From Steinernema hermaphroditum (taxonomy: Eukaryota; Nematoda; Chromadorea; Rhabditida; Steinernematidae), in the NCBI GenBank assembly GCA_030435675.1, contig CM059623.1, positions 398,012-462,011 on the forward strand: DNA of 64,000 nt, given 5' to 3'. Below, piece after piece: positions 1 to 10,488 of the stretch; position 1 is the stretch's first letter, and every line of letters begins with the position of its first letter. The notes under the pieces are model-generated. The model was not told the origin of the DNA, searched no databases, and saw only the letters and a list, made by a program, of their open reading frames with translations. A program made the translations under genes and the position numbers.

Positions 1-608
1 GGTGCCATTTCTTCCTGAGCCATCTGCGCGCTTCGGGGAGTTCAATGACTTGTTCAACTGTGTAGCAGTCGAATCTTGCCAAAGAGAACGGCTGATCTGT
101 TTCAGAATCAACTTCTGGTACTGGTGATTCTAGTGTTCTTGGAGTAGAGTTGTCCTGGCACCCGACCCCGAAAAATCCGAACTTGAAAATTTAGAAAATT
201 TTACTGTCAATCCGTCTCGAACGGTCGTTGGGTTCTACACTTACTCGTCTGTCATTTCCGTTACTTACTGGTAAACAGAGACCGGAAAATCGGCTCTGTT
301 GTTCAATCTCGGACATCCCAACGGTTGTCGTTGCAGCAAATGTTCAATCTGTGAGTGATCGAATTGCATGCTTGGAGTTAGAGAGGAGTCCGTCGCCTTG
401 CAGACGGTGCACAGGGATTTCAGAGTTGTCAAGGGCCTACTCCGGGTTGTGTCGTTGATTGTTTCATGATCGCTTTGTAGAGAGGCAGCCACCGGTTGGG
501 CGACCCAAGAATGTGTTAGTTGCATAGGATCGTGGAAATAGCAAGAACCCAACACTGAAAGACATTCGCAGGGAATTGAGAGATTTGCGTTATATTGTAA
601 TCCGGGAA
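1..608. other. intergenic, no gene seen
   Basis: No convincing coding exon on either strand. Open frames here are short, lack plausible splice context and resemble no family I know. The stretch is the left flank of the transposon that begins at 611. Confidence 0.5.
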
Positions 609-610
609 TA

Positions 611-1911
611 CAGGGTGTTCAGAAAGTTCTGTGAAATTTCTGAGTGGTCTATTTTCGCAAGTTTTTTGGCGTCCGCGCAAATTTTCAATGTTTTATTCGC
701 GTTTATCAACTCTATTTACACTATGTTCACTGTTATTCATACTGGTATTCACTGTTATTCAGAAACAAAATGGTCTCGGAAAAATTGCGTTCCACCATCG
801 TCGAGCTCCACTGTGCTGGGAAGTCAAACCCTGACATCTGCAAGGACCTCAAACTGCACCCAATGATGGTCAAGCGGGTGTTAGATCGATTTGAGGACAC
901 TGGTGGGATCAAGGACCGTCCCCGAAGCGGAAGACGGAAGACCGCCAGAACTTCAAAGGTCCGAAAACTGGTCCGACAAAAAATTAAGCGGAATCCTGAG
1001 CGTTCGATCAGAAAGCTGGCGAGGGACCATGGAATCAGCATTGGATCCATGTATAAGCTTATTACAGATGATCTACAGCGCAAGAGCTACAAAATTAGAC
1101 GTGGCCAGCTTCTGACGGACCATAAAAAGAAGGAAAGGCTGGAAAAATGCAAAAAGCTGAAGGCCGAGGCACGGGGGTCTGGATTTTCGAATGTTATCTT
1201 TTCAGATGAAAAGATTTTTACAATCGAAGCGATCCACAACAGCCAGAATCACCGCCAATTGCTGCCGAAGGGCTCTCCACGTACGAAGCGCGTGGAAAGA
1301 AGTCATTTCCCCAATTCTGTGATGGTGTGGGGCGGAATCTGCGTAAAAGGCAAAACTCCGCTGGTTTTTGTCGATAAAGGCGTGAAAATTAACTCTACTG
1401 TGTATCAAGAACAGATCCTGGCGAAGCATCTGATTCCCTGGGCCCAAAAACACTTTCCAAACCATGATTGGGTGTTTCAGCAGGACTGGGCGCCCGCCCA
1501 CGGATCGAATTCCACACTGGCCTTCTGCAAGGACCAAATCCCGCAGATGTGGGGCAAAGATATTTGGCCCTCCAACTCACCGGATCTGAATCCGATGGAC
1601 TACGCAATTTGGTCCATTCTGGAGGACAAGGCCTGCCGAAGACGACACACCACCATAGACTCCCTGAAGAGAGCGCTGAAGCAAGCCTGGGAAGAAATTA
1701 GTGTGGAAACCCTTGCGTGCATCGTGGGAAATTTCAAGAAGCGTGTTCAGGCCTGCATCAACGCCGGAGGCGGCCATTTCGAGTGATACTCATTTTGATT
1801 ATGTTCAATTTTGCGTGATGAATAAGGTAGTCTTGTTTGTTTTCCGAAATTATTGTGTTTTCTATTGAAAAAATCGTTCTTTTCATTTCACAGAACTTTC
1901 TGAACACCCTG
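611..1911 (+). mobile_element. intact maT-type Tc1/mariner element
   Basis: A 1301-bp element bounded by inverted repeats that match perfectly over at least 27 bp: CAGGGTGTTCAGAAAGTTCT at 611-630, continuing to 637, and its reverse complement at 1885-1911. TA dinucleotides at 609-610 and 1912-1913 are the target-site duplication typical of the superfamily. The whole interior is one uninterrupted transposase frame. Perfect ends plus an open transposase suggest a young, possibly still mobile copy. Decayed relatives with related ends lie at 23669, 39525, 41523 and 62731 in this window. Confidence 0.93.
770..1786 (+). CDS. maT (DD37D) transposase
   Basis: A 338-residue transposase that would cut and paste its own element at TA sites in the nucleus. 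The N-terminal third has paired helix-turn-helix character (KRVLDRFEDTGGIKDRPRSG, about residues 35-54, is the usual linker between the two HTH subdomains). The catalytic triad is visible: first Asp in FSDEKIF (about residue 146), second in FQQDWAPAH (about 240), third in SPDLNPMDYAIW. Counting from the second Asp to the Asp of NPMDY gives 37 intervening residues, the DD37D spacing of the maT family. The C-terminus ends in AGGGHFE as in other maT-like proteins. The ATG at 770 is chosen because it starts at the conserved MVSEKLR segment; the frame is open further upstream to 644 but that part overlaps the repeat end. No stops or frameshifts are seen, so the enzyme may be functional. Confidence 0.9.
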   Translation: MVSEKLRSTIVELHCAGKSNPDICKDLKLHPMMVKRVLDRFEDTGGIKDRPRSGRRKTARTSKVRKLVRQKIKRNPERSIRKLARDHGISIGSMYKLITDDLQRKSYKIRRGQLLTDHKKKERLEKCKKLKAEARGSGFSNVIFSDEKIFTIEAIHNSQNHRQLLPKGSPRTKRVERSHFPNSVMVWGGICVKGKTPLVFVDKGVKINSTVYQEQILAKHLIPWAQKHFPNHDWVFQQDWAPAHGSNSTLAFCKDQIPQMWGKDIWPSNSPDLNPMDYAIWSILEDKACRRRHTTIDSLKRALKQAWEEISVETLACIVGNFKKRVQACINAGGGHFE

Positions 1912-1913
1912 TA

Positions 1914-4699
1914 TGTCTCAAGGCTCGAAACATTTTTGCGCTCTCGATACTCGTGGTAAGAGAACAACGATGTTCAGGTGGTTGGTCGCATGCGAGGCAT
2001 CTCAGTTGCTGCTTCTGTTCATCGTTCCTGAAAATCCTAGAAGAGCAAAGTATAGGCTTTGTAGGTTTTGTTCCGAGAGGCTTCTTCACGGGAGAGTGTC
2101 ATTCCTCCAGCCGACACAACCATTTTTCCGAACTTCCGTTCGCTATCTTCCAAGCGAACTTCTGTTCTTCACTTTGATAACACCGCAGAGCCAGTTTCTC
2201 GTTTTTTTGTCTAGCAGACGGAACCCGGCTAACCCTGAGAGGTCAATGCTACGTACGAAAGGTCTATGCCACGTAATGCTACATAGACTTCTCTGCGGCT
2301 TGGTCTAAAGTGCCTGTTCATTCCAGAACAACACTGGAATAAAGCCAGATTTTTACGAGATGTTCAGAAACAAGATGCAGTGAACCGTCCGAAGTGTCCG
2401 TCTCCTCCAGGCCATGCTCTACGGCTCCGAGCCTTGGTCATTTACAAAGTCAGTGAGGGCTATCGAATCCAGAACTTCATACTCATTAATCAAGTTTCGG
2501 TACTGTAGGGCATGGACTGGAGGGCGCAAGAATTCTCAGCTCGATCTTTTAGACGTCTCGACCGTTCAGCGACGAATGGAGCGCCGAATAAACGGGTCTC
2601 GTCTACTAGACAAGAAAGCGAGAAACTGGCTCTGTTATCAAAGTTAAGGACGAAACCGCAACGGAGCTTCATCCGGAAGGTGGTCGACAAGGAAGTCCGG
2701 AAAGTCGCTACATAAGTCGCGCGTCCGTTCTTTTCCATTTGCCATGGGATTCTTTAGTTAATAGTTCGGTAATGCAAGAATTGTGGACATAACTAGCCAC
2801 CTCTGTCTCATTTGATCGTTCTTCCTTCCCGAATGTGACTTTCGAGCTCCTGAAACCGCTTGAAGATAGGCCTTCTCGCAATGGATCCGATCTCGATAAC
2901 CATTGATATCTTGGCGAAACTGGCGTCCATTCCTCTGCTCTATCAAACTTCCACGAGAAGAGCTTGACCGCTTCATCGGTTGTACTAAAGTCAGCAAGTG
3001 TTAGTGATGTCGTTACCGTTTTTAAAAGCTCCTTTTCTTCGAGCTTCTTCAGTGCCAAGAACCTATGTGCGACGGTGGAAAGAGTGCAAGCTGGAGCGCC
3101 GAGCCTTCAATGCGAGCTATAAGCTCATCAGCCCCATCCACTCGCACCGTTCCAGAAGCCGGCCCACTGCATTCAGTGCAGGAAGCATTTCGAAGAATCA
3201 ACTGAGGGCACCTTTAAATGTTCCCTTCAAAATTTTTAAGGATTCTTTTGGTTTCATGAACGTTGTTGAACTGGGATAAGCGTGCTGGTCAAGTGGGTTC
3301 AGTTCCTCAGCTGCTCCTCAGTCTCAAAGTCTCGAGTTTCGAGGTTGGAAAGTCTCGTCTCGCCCAGCCCTGCTCTGGGAGTGGCGAACCCAAATTTAGA
3401 CGTTTACATGTTCGTAAAGAACAAGAAATAATCTCAATCAACAAGCCTACGAAAACGATCTACTTACTTCGCCGTATCAAAAGAGTCAGCCCACTTAATG
3501 GCCGAAAAATGCCACAAATTCAAAAATTTATGTGGACTGATGCCATTTCCCTATTTTCCTTCCTATCGTTCATGTCCAGGTCGACTCAATTTCAAAAAAA
3601 AAACAAAGACGGCTGTACTTATGCCTCCGCTTGTATCAAGGTCAACGATGTACTTACGCAACATAACTTCGAGATCTTGTGTGGCACCATGCTGACCATC
3701 AGGCACTTTCCTTTGCGACAAAAAGGTCCAAAGATCGAGAAACATGAGCGATCATCGCTCTCTGATTTTACTCGTCGACCGCTCAAATATCGACAAACTA
3801 CGCATATACCCGTTTCAAGGTAGCTCCCCTCTATCAGTGATTTAATTGGACCGATTGAAAGGATACAAAAATAGTCTAGCCTATGTATGTCCTGTTTACA
3901 GTATGCTGCACCTGACCACTGTTCATCCCTACTTGATTAATTCGAACCTGATTTATATCCAAATAGTTCACCCACAAGTTGAAGAACCCATGTAAAGAAA
4001 ACTCTGTTCAAAACGCTTACAAACACAGCTGTTGTTTGCTTTGTTTCAGTCCCATTTCACTGTTATACTTACCTTTCAAGAAGCTGGTTAACCGCGATAT
4101 GTACGGATGCAGTGCCTGACAAATGACCTATTCTCTATTGACCACAAACAAGCGATCGGAACTTTAGGTTTCGGGCTTCAACTTGTAGTTTGAAAGAAAC
4201 TTGTGTGCTACACATGTGATATCGGATTCAGTTTATCAGTCTTGTGCCTTCGACATTCATCGGTTTGCGATTATTTCTATCGATCAATCCTAATTCGACA
4301 ATCCTCTGCTCGCTTGTTGAGTAGCGCCCCCTCACGTTTTCCTTCGCTGCCGCTCCCTCACTCCGTTCGTTCTCAACCCCATAAATGCTCGAAAATTTCA
4401 TTTTAATCAGCCTATTTCCTTTCAATCACCATTTCCCCTCTCTGCACATCATAGGGAACTCATCGAAACGACCTGTTTTATTCCACTTTTTCCACCACAC
4501 ATCTCTGCAACCACTGCACGCCACCTGACTCTCCCGATCGGCCATCTCCCCCACCAATCCAAAACACACGAAAACACCGAGATTTCCTGCTCTCGGCTGA
4601 GTGCCACAATCCAAAACGAGTTCTCCGCTGCTCGAATCAATAATGCCCTTTCGGCTCGCATCTGCGTTCCCAGCACATTCGATTAGAGGCAGGCAGCGT
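1914..4699. other. intergenic with one retroelement fragment
   Basis: Apart from the retrotransposon fragment at 2399-2647, I see no supported gene here. Open frames around 3263-3823 have biased but unfamiliar sequence, no splice context and no domain. The 3' part grades into the GC-rich upstream region of the first aldolase gene. Confidence 0.45.
2399..2647 (+). mobile_element. non-LTR retrotransposon fragment (reverse transcriptase C-terminus)
   Basis: One open frame carries AMLYGSEPWSFTKS followed about 40 residues later by QRRMERRINGSRLLDKKARN. These match in order the post-RT segment of RTE-like and related LINEs (a YGSETW..TK motif, then an ERRM/RRMERR..G.S..D.IRN motif). Only this short part is seen, and I found no apurinic endonuclease domain nearby. 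It reads as a 5'-truncated relic. Family assignment beyond non-LTR is uncertain. Confidence 0.55.
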
Positions 4700-5242
4700 T
4701 TCTCCGAACTCTCCGTGCGAAATCCGCACTTCGCTTCGTGTTGTGCGTGACTTTTGCGAGAAGCGAAATCGACTATTTGCTCGGCGAGCCGCCGTCGCGA
4801 GGGAGAGGAGGGAAGCCGCGTTGTATAAGACCGCAAGCCGGCAGCCCAGTGCCAAGGCGCTCTCGACGACGCCTCGATCGGCGCCGGTCGGCGCCGCCAC
4901 CGGCTCTTTTCCGAGCGTTCCTCTCCTCTTCGTCGGCGCTTTATTCAATATTGCATCAGTTGGGGCATCCCTCTGTCTAGGGCGCCCTTTCTGTAGGTCG
5001 TTCCGTTCCATGCGTGGCGTTCGTCTTTTGGAGAATCGGAGAGTGGGCGCGGGGACTTTGGTCTTTTGTCACCCCAAGTAGGTGGGCGCCAGCTTCAGCT
5101 GATATTAATCTCATTAGTGTAAGGTGCGACGCGGATTTTCATTCGGTTTCGCACGTCCTCTCCCTCGCGGCTCTCCGTCCCTCAAGTCCGCACCGCTTAT
5201 CCTGTCCAAATTCCAGGCACAGAACTCAACGCATCCATCGTC
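4700..5242 (+). promoter_or_regulatory. GC-rich upstream region of aldo-1
   Basis: This block is clearly richer in G+C than the flanks and leads directly into the aldolase start. A TATA-like TTGTATAAGACC sits at about 4820-4832. Just before the ATG, CCAAATTCCAG (ending at 5215) and a nearby CACAG could serve as 5'UTR or spliced-leader acceptors. Long frames read through it on the minus strand, but they look like a by-product of GC content. Promoter function is inferred from position only. Confidence 0.4.
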
Positions 5243-6383
5243 ATGGCCAGCTACGGACCCTATCTCACCAAGGAGCAGGAGGATGAGCTCCGTAAGATCG
5301 CCAACTCGATCGTCGCCGCCGGCAAGGGTATCCTCGCCGCCGACGAGTCCACTGGCTCCATGGAGAAGCGCCTGACGCCGCTCGGCCTCGAGAACAACGA
5401 GGAGAACCGCCGCCTCTACAGGCAGCTCCTCTTCACCAGCGATGACTCCTTGGCTGAGAGCATCTCCGGAGTCATCATGTTCCATGAGACCTTCTACCAG
5501 AAGACCGACGACGGAACGCCCTTCGTCGAGGTGCTCAAGAAGAAGGGAATCATCCCCGGCATCAAGGTCGACAAGGGAGTCATTCCCCTCGCCGGAACCC
5601 TCGGAGAGGGCACCACACAGGGTCTCGACGATCTGAACGCCCGCTGCGCTCAGTACAAGAAGGTAAGGGTCGTTCCCCGTAGGCATCGCTCTAAACCCTC
5701 TCTTGCAGGACGGCGCCCAGTTCGCCAAGTGGCGCTGCGTGCACAAGATCAGCGCCACCACCCCCAGCCACACGGCGCTGGTGGAAGTCGCTCAGGTGCT
5801 CGCCCGCTACGCGTCCATCTGCCAGCAGAACGGCCTCGTGCCCATCGTCGAACCGGAGACGCTCCCCGACGGCGAGCACGACCTCGCCCGATGCCAGAAG
5901 ATCACCGAGACTGTGCTCGCCTACACCTACAAGGCACTTAACGACCACCACGTCTTCCTCGAGGGCACCCTCCTCAAGCCCAACATGGTCACCCCCGGCC
6001 AGTCGTACAGCGGACCCAAGTACACCAACGCCGACATCGGCCTCGCCACCGTAACCGCCCTCCAGCGCACCGTTCCCGCGGCCGTCCCCGGCGTCGTCTT
6101 CCTCTCCGGAGGTCAATCTGAAGAGGACGCCACCCTCAACCTGAACGCCATCAACCAGGTCCAGGGCAAGAAGCCTTGGGCGCTCACCTTCTCCTACGGA
6201 CGCGCCCTCCAGGCTTCCGCGCTCGCCGCCTGGGGAGGAAAGCCGGAGAACGTTGGCGCCGCCCAGGCTGTGCTTCTGAAGCGCGCGAAGGCGAACTCGC
6301 TGGCTTCCGTCGGAAAGTACGGTGGAGACGCCGCCGATGCCACCGCCGCCCAGAGCCTCTTCGTCGCCGATCACGCCTACTAA
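5243..6383 (+). CDS. aldo-1: fructose-bisphosphate aldolase, class I (ALDO-1 type)
   Basis: Cytosolic class I aldolase, cleaving fructose-1,6-bisphosphate to dihydroxyacetone phosphate and glyceraldehyde-3-phosphate in glycolysis and the reverse in gluconeogenesis. Two exons, 5243-5662 and 5709-6383, are separated by a 46-bp GT-AG intron in phase 0; together they give 364 residues, the normal family length. Visible landmarks: [13 protein letters not shown] near residue 27, [13 protein letters not shown] carrying the Schiff-base lysine, [11 protein letters not shown], and the C-terminal HAY with the conserved final tyrosine. The N-terminus ([15 protein letters not shown]) and [13 protein letters not shown] match the ALDO-1 rather than ALDO-2 type of nematodes. 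Codon use is strongly C/G-ending, as in highly expressed genes. It is convergent with the aldo-2 gene at 9089-10454, with a small gene between them. Confidence 0.96.
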
Positions 6384-6542
6384 GTCATCTCAACTCCAAA
6401 TGATCCCATTTAACCTAACCTGTTCTGTATACTGTGTATTTTTCCATCTGTAGAGTTACGTCTTCGATTGATTCGAATAGGAGCCGCGCTGGCACAGTAG
6501 TGTGACACTTTGTGATTTGTTCCAGTTTTTATTTCTAGAACG

Positions 6543-6548
6543 AATAAA
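6543..6548 (+). terminator. candidate poly(A) signal of aldo-1
   Basis: AATAAA lies 160 bp after the aldo-1 stop codon on the same strand. It is the first canonical signal downstream, which suits a short nematode 3'UTR. Confidence 0.5.
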
Positions 6549-8015
6549 AGTTATTAACAGAAAAACACACAAAGTTATAGTTGTTAGCAGGAATAGCCAC
6601 CCCACAGCAGACGATCCAGCACGGCTTCGAATTGTTCCTCGCGTCCCGCGAACATCGGTTGCAGTACTAGCGACGCCACGATACAATCGATATGAGACGA
6701 AGCTTTCCCTTCCTAAAGGTAACAACTAGAGAAGCTGTCTACATTGATTTCACACTACCTTCTTCGTACATTCATGTTCAAATCGCCGGAGACAGTCGAT
6801 CACCGTATCAAAGTCGGGCAGCGGGAACTAAAACGAGCGGAGTTACAAGATCTGGCAGAGAAAAAGGAGAACGTCTAAACGTAGCAACGTTACAAGATGC
6901 CTTCACAACGAATGTCCAAACAGATGTCTGCGTTTTGCCTAGACGGCGAAGCGATTGATATACTTCAGACTGTCTATAGACGAACTGCATACAATCTTAA
7001 ACAGGAAGCAGTTTATTTTACGCATCTGACAAAAAAAACGACCGCTTCGTCTGTCTACAGACGTCTCTTGCCTATGGAATGCTTCGGCTACGCGGACACA
7101 ATCACCGTCATTGGAGCAAATCTATCCGGCGACGACTGCGGGGTCAGGTTGCACCAAAAAGCGAAGAAAGAACACCGCAGAGATTTTCATTCGCTGTCAT
7201 TACAGCAGACAACATAACGGCACTTACCCTAATTCCAATAGAATGAAGAATCTTCCGCACGCGCTCTTCGGAGCCACCCTGAAAAGCAGAATATTAGCGC
7301 AGACTCGCAGAAACACTTCCATCACCCTCCATGCACTGACAAAACGGTACCTTTCACAGCGCTCAGAGCGATTAACTTACATAAACGATCACATCATGAA
7401 CAGCCTCCGCAAGGTCTTGCCTGTGAGATTCGGATAGTGGGCGGCAGAAGTACTGAAACACGGCAGATAGCTTAACATGGACCGCGATGAAGACTTGCCA
7501 AGTCATGGAAGAGATGGGCGGCGCGGTAGAGATCGCTTATTATGCTGTAGATCATGAGGTCAACCTGGAATGCTCATCCTTATTCACCTCGAACGTCACT
7601 CTCCAATCACCTCCTTCTGCGATAGGCGATCCTTGTCCGGCATCCTGAAGCGAACCTATAAGGCTGGTGCAGAACTTTTCTGCATAGCACCAGCAAACAA
7701 ACGAGACACGTTCAAAATGCATCTATACGGTTTAAAGCAATCGTTTCAAGAGTCACATTCTACGCTGGAAAAGATCGACAACTCCGGCGTGGTGGGGAAT
7801 TTGGACGCTCCGGAGAATAGTCCCGCTATCGTAATGACTGGTGAATACGCCGATTCTGTACGTCGCTGGTTTAGCCGCTTTTGGTGCTTGATGTGCTGTA
7901 TCTGACTCTGCTATGTTGCTGCGGATTGGTTTTGCGTAATCTTTGCCGCTTTTATTCATTGCAGTCGTACCTCTTTATGTGTTTATCAGGTGTCAAACAA
8001 GAACTCTCCTTCAAG
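6549..8015. other. intergenic, aldo-1 to small gene
   Basis: No supported coding sequence. Frames of 60-110 codons on both strands lack recognisable domains and have no good splice boundaries. The last part holds TTCATTGCAG (ending about 7964) and TTTATCAG (ending 7989), possible cis- or trans-splice acceptors for the gene starting at 8016. Confidence 0.45.
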
Positions 8016-8474
8016 ATGCCGAAAATGGGAAACTGGGTCTCGGACACTGACCGTAACGCGCCCACTGTTGTCCGTCGCCACTACCCGACCCAGAAGACTG
8101 TCACTTCGAACGCGACCCGAGAAACGTGGGCCCAGAAGGTGTGTGAACTGATGAGTACTCCTAAACGTGATGCAAATTTAGAATCGGGCTCCAAGGGTCA
8201 ACGGAAAGCCGCCGGTTGTCACGAAATACGAGAGCGGTGAGTTACCGAGTCCTTTCGTTTACATCCTGACCGTCGATTAATTTCAGGAAGCGATGATGAA
8301 CCGGACTGGAGTCGGTTCGCAGTGCCCGACGATAAGAAACCGGGGGTGAGCAGGAACAAGAAGCAGGTGTCGAGTGTGGAAGAGAAGGTCAAGGAGCTCA
8401 TCGCTATCATGCGGGCGAACGACGAAATCTGCCAGTGCTGCCGCAAGCGTCACCCTGTGGATGGTGGACAGTGA
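8016..8474 (+). CDS. small 3-exon gene, unknown function
   Basis: I do not recognise this protein. Exons 8016-8138, 8182-8236 and 8287-8474 are joined by 43- and 50-bp introns (GTGTGT..TTTAG and GTGAGT..TTTCAG). Removing them gives an uninterrupted 121-residue protein, whereas reading through the introns hits stops, which supports the model. The N-terminus (MPKMGNWVSDTDRNAP) is followed by a basic, proline-containing stretch, an acidic SDDEPDW segment at the exon 2/3 junction, a helical charged segment EEKVKELIAIMRANDE, and a final ICQCCRKRHP. The C-x2-C-like cysteines recall one half of a zinc knuckle, but there is no second ligand pair, so I do not call a zinc finger. No signal peptide or membrane span is seen. 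An acceptor ends 26 bp before the ATG. It lies between the 3' ends of the two aldolase genes. Confidence 0.6.
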
Positions 8475-9088
8475 TCTGCTTGCTATATTGTTTTGACAGT
8501 TATATTTTTATGTTTGAACCGTCTGTTCATTTCTGCGAATTCTGTCAACGTGGCGTTGCGGGAGAGATGTAGCGGTCGTTGTAGCGAGTCAGTGCTAAAA
8601 TCTGAAACTGAAGATTCCGGCGGCGAAGGTTTTTGTTCTTCAAGTCGAACTGCTCAATTTCGAAGGCCAAGAGGGGAAATTGAATCGATGGCCCTGGGCT
8701 AAATGAGACGTCGGCTCATCACGAGAGGAACGGCGTCCGTGAGATCATGACAGAGCGTCGGAAAACAGATCGTTGACGCCTCGGCGATGCCGATTCTCTC
8801 ATCTTCGACAAGCAGCGTCGCTAGTCGTAAGGGGGTCATCCCCCTCTCCGTGGACGGTCCTTTGGATTCTCTGCGCCTTCACTTGCCGCCTCTTCGTTGA
8901 ATGCGAGCGATTCGGGTGCACCGGACTATTCCCTCCACCCCGGAACCTTCCATCAAGAAACACTCAGAACTTCACAAGCTGTTACAATATTTTAATTCAC
9001 ATAAAATATCACATAAGAACGATTAAATACAAATTCACTCAAAATTACTAGCGGGTCTGCACTCTATCCGCAAGGACGTGCAATGGGT
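8475..9088. other. intergenic between small gene and aldo-2 3' end
   Basis: A frame at 8493-8702 (+) gives a Ser/Arg-rich 69-residue translation, but it has no start or splice support and is not called. The AT-rich stretch 8980-9050 is the likely aldo-2 3'UTR on the minus strand; an ATTAAAATATT-like variant signal lies there. Confidence 0.4.
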
Positions 9089-10454
9089 TTAATATGCGTG
9101 GTTGGCGACGAAGAGAGATTCCGCGGCGGCCGAAGCTGCTTCTTCGCCCTTGTATTCGCCGTTGGAGGCCATGCCGTTCGCCTTGGCGCGGAGAAGAAGA
9201 GCCTTCTGTCCATTGGAGATACGTTCGTCCTTTCCTTGCCACTCCTTGAGCACGGAGGCCTGGAGGGCGCGTCCGTAGGAGAAGGTGAGACGCCACGGCT
9301 TCACTCCAGGAGCCTGGTTGATGGCGTTGAGGTTCTTGGTGGCGTCCAGTTCGGACTGGCCTCCGGAGAGGAAGACGATTCCGGGAACGGCAGAGGGGAC
9401 TCCACGGCGGAGAGCGGTCACGGTGGCGAGACCGATATCTTCAGGAGTCACGGCGCCTTTGTATGACTGGCCGGGGGTGACCATATTGGGCTTGAGAAGG
9501 GTTCCTTCCAGGTAGACGTGGTGGTCGGCGAGCGCCTTATACACGAAGGCGAGAGTCTGTTCGGTGACCTTCTGGCAGCGGGCGAGGTCGTGGTCTCCGT
9601 CACACAGCACTTCGGGTTCGACGATGGGGACGAGTCCGTTCTGTTGGCAGATGGACGCGTAGCGCGCCAAGACGTTGGCGTTCTCGAGGAGAGCCACGTG
9701 AGAAGGAACGTGAGCTCCGATGTGGAGTACGCAGCGCCACTTGGCGAAGTCGCAGCCTCCCTTCTTGTACTCTTCACAGCGCTTTGCCAAGCTGTCCAGA
9801 CCTGAAACAAATGGATAACGGTTTTGGGATTCAATTTTGGATAGGAATTGAAGTGTATTTTACCACTGCCTTGTTTTGGCCATGTAAAACTCAGTGAAAA
9901 GCTGACAAAACGGGTCGAACTGTTCTAAGGATCAATTTCGAAACAAAGAGCCTCGTAGTGAATACACTGGCCATGCTGCGGTTTTCTTTCATTATCAACA
10001 CCTTTAGCACTACCGACTTCACCCTATGAGCGGTCGGACAGAAATTCAGATTGTCCGAAAACAAACCTTGGGTGGTTCCTTCTCCGATGGTTCCGGCAAG
10101 GGGCACAACTCCCAAGTCCAGCTTGATTCCGGGAACGACTCCTTGCTTCTTGAGCAGATCGACGAAGCGCTCTCCCTTGTCGGTCGACTGGCGGAATGTT
10201 TCGTCGTAGAGGATGACTCCGGAAATGTGCTCTCCCAAGTTGGAGGTGGTGAAGAGGAGCTGGCGGTACTTCTGGCGGTTGGCCTCATTGTTCTCGAGGT
10301 TGATAGCGGAAAGGCGCTTTCCGATGGTTCCGGTGGACTCGTCGGCGGCCAGGATGCCCTTGCCAGGCTGGCAGATTTTTGCCGCGATGTCGCGAAGCTC
10401 CTTCTCCTGCGCGGCGGTGAGGGCGGGCGTGTACGATCCTCCGACTTCGACCAT
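9089..10454 (-). CDS. aldo-2: fructose-bisphosphate aldolase, class I (ALDO-2 type)
   Basis: Second class I aldolase, same reaction as the neighbour at 5243. Exons on the minus strand are 10454-10067 and 9801-9089, joined across a 265-bp intron (donor GTTTGT, acceptor TTTCAG, phase 1), giving 366 residues. Landmarks: [30 protein letters not shown] with the Schiff-base lysine, [14 protein letters not shown], and the C-terminal HAY. The [20 protein letters not shown] block, [12 protein letters not shown] and [13 protein letters not shown] are of the ALDO-2 type. The single intron falls at a different codon (TTQ-G-LD) from that of the aldo-1 gene, so the two are old paralogues rather than a recent duplication. 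An acceptor at 10479-10488, about 25 bp before the ATG, suggests a 5'UTR intron or spliced-leader addition. Confidence 0.96.
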
Positions 10455-10478
10455 TTTGACGACTCGACACTAGCTGAT

Positions 10479-10488
10479 CTGAAACAGC
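10479..10488 (-). promoter_or_regulatory. splice acceptor upstream of aldo-2 start
   Basis: On the minus strand GCTGTTTCAG ends 24 bp before the aldo-2 ATG. It matches the nematode acceptor consensus and could accept a spliced leader or a 5'UTR exon. Which of the two cannot be told from DNA alone. Confidence 0.5.

Noticed and set aside
5691..6374. Long minus-strand frame opposite aldo-1 exon 2
   Set aside because: Shadow frame caused by strong GC3 bias of the aldolase coding strand.
8400..8545. Nanos-like zinc finger (ICQCC followed by HFCEFCQ in a later frame)
   Set aside because: The two Cys pairs are in different frames with no clean splice between them, and the conserved His and following residues of nanos fingers are missing.
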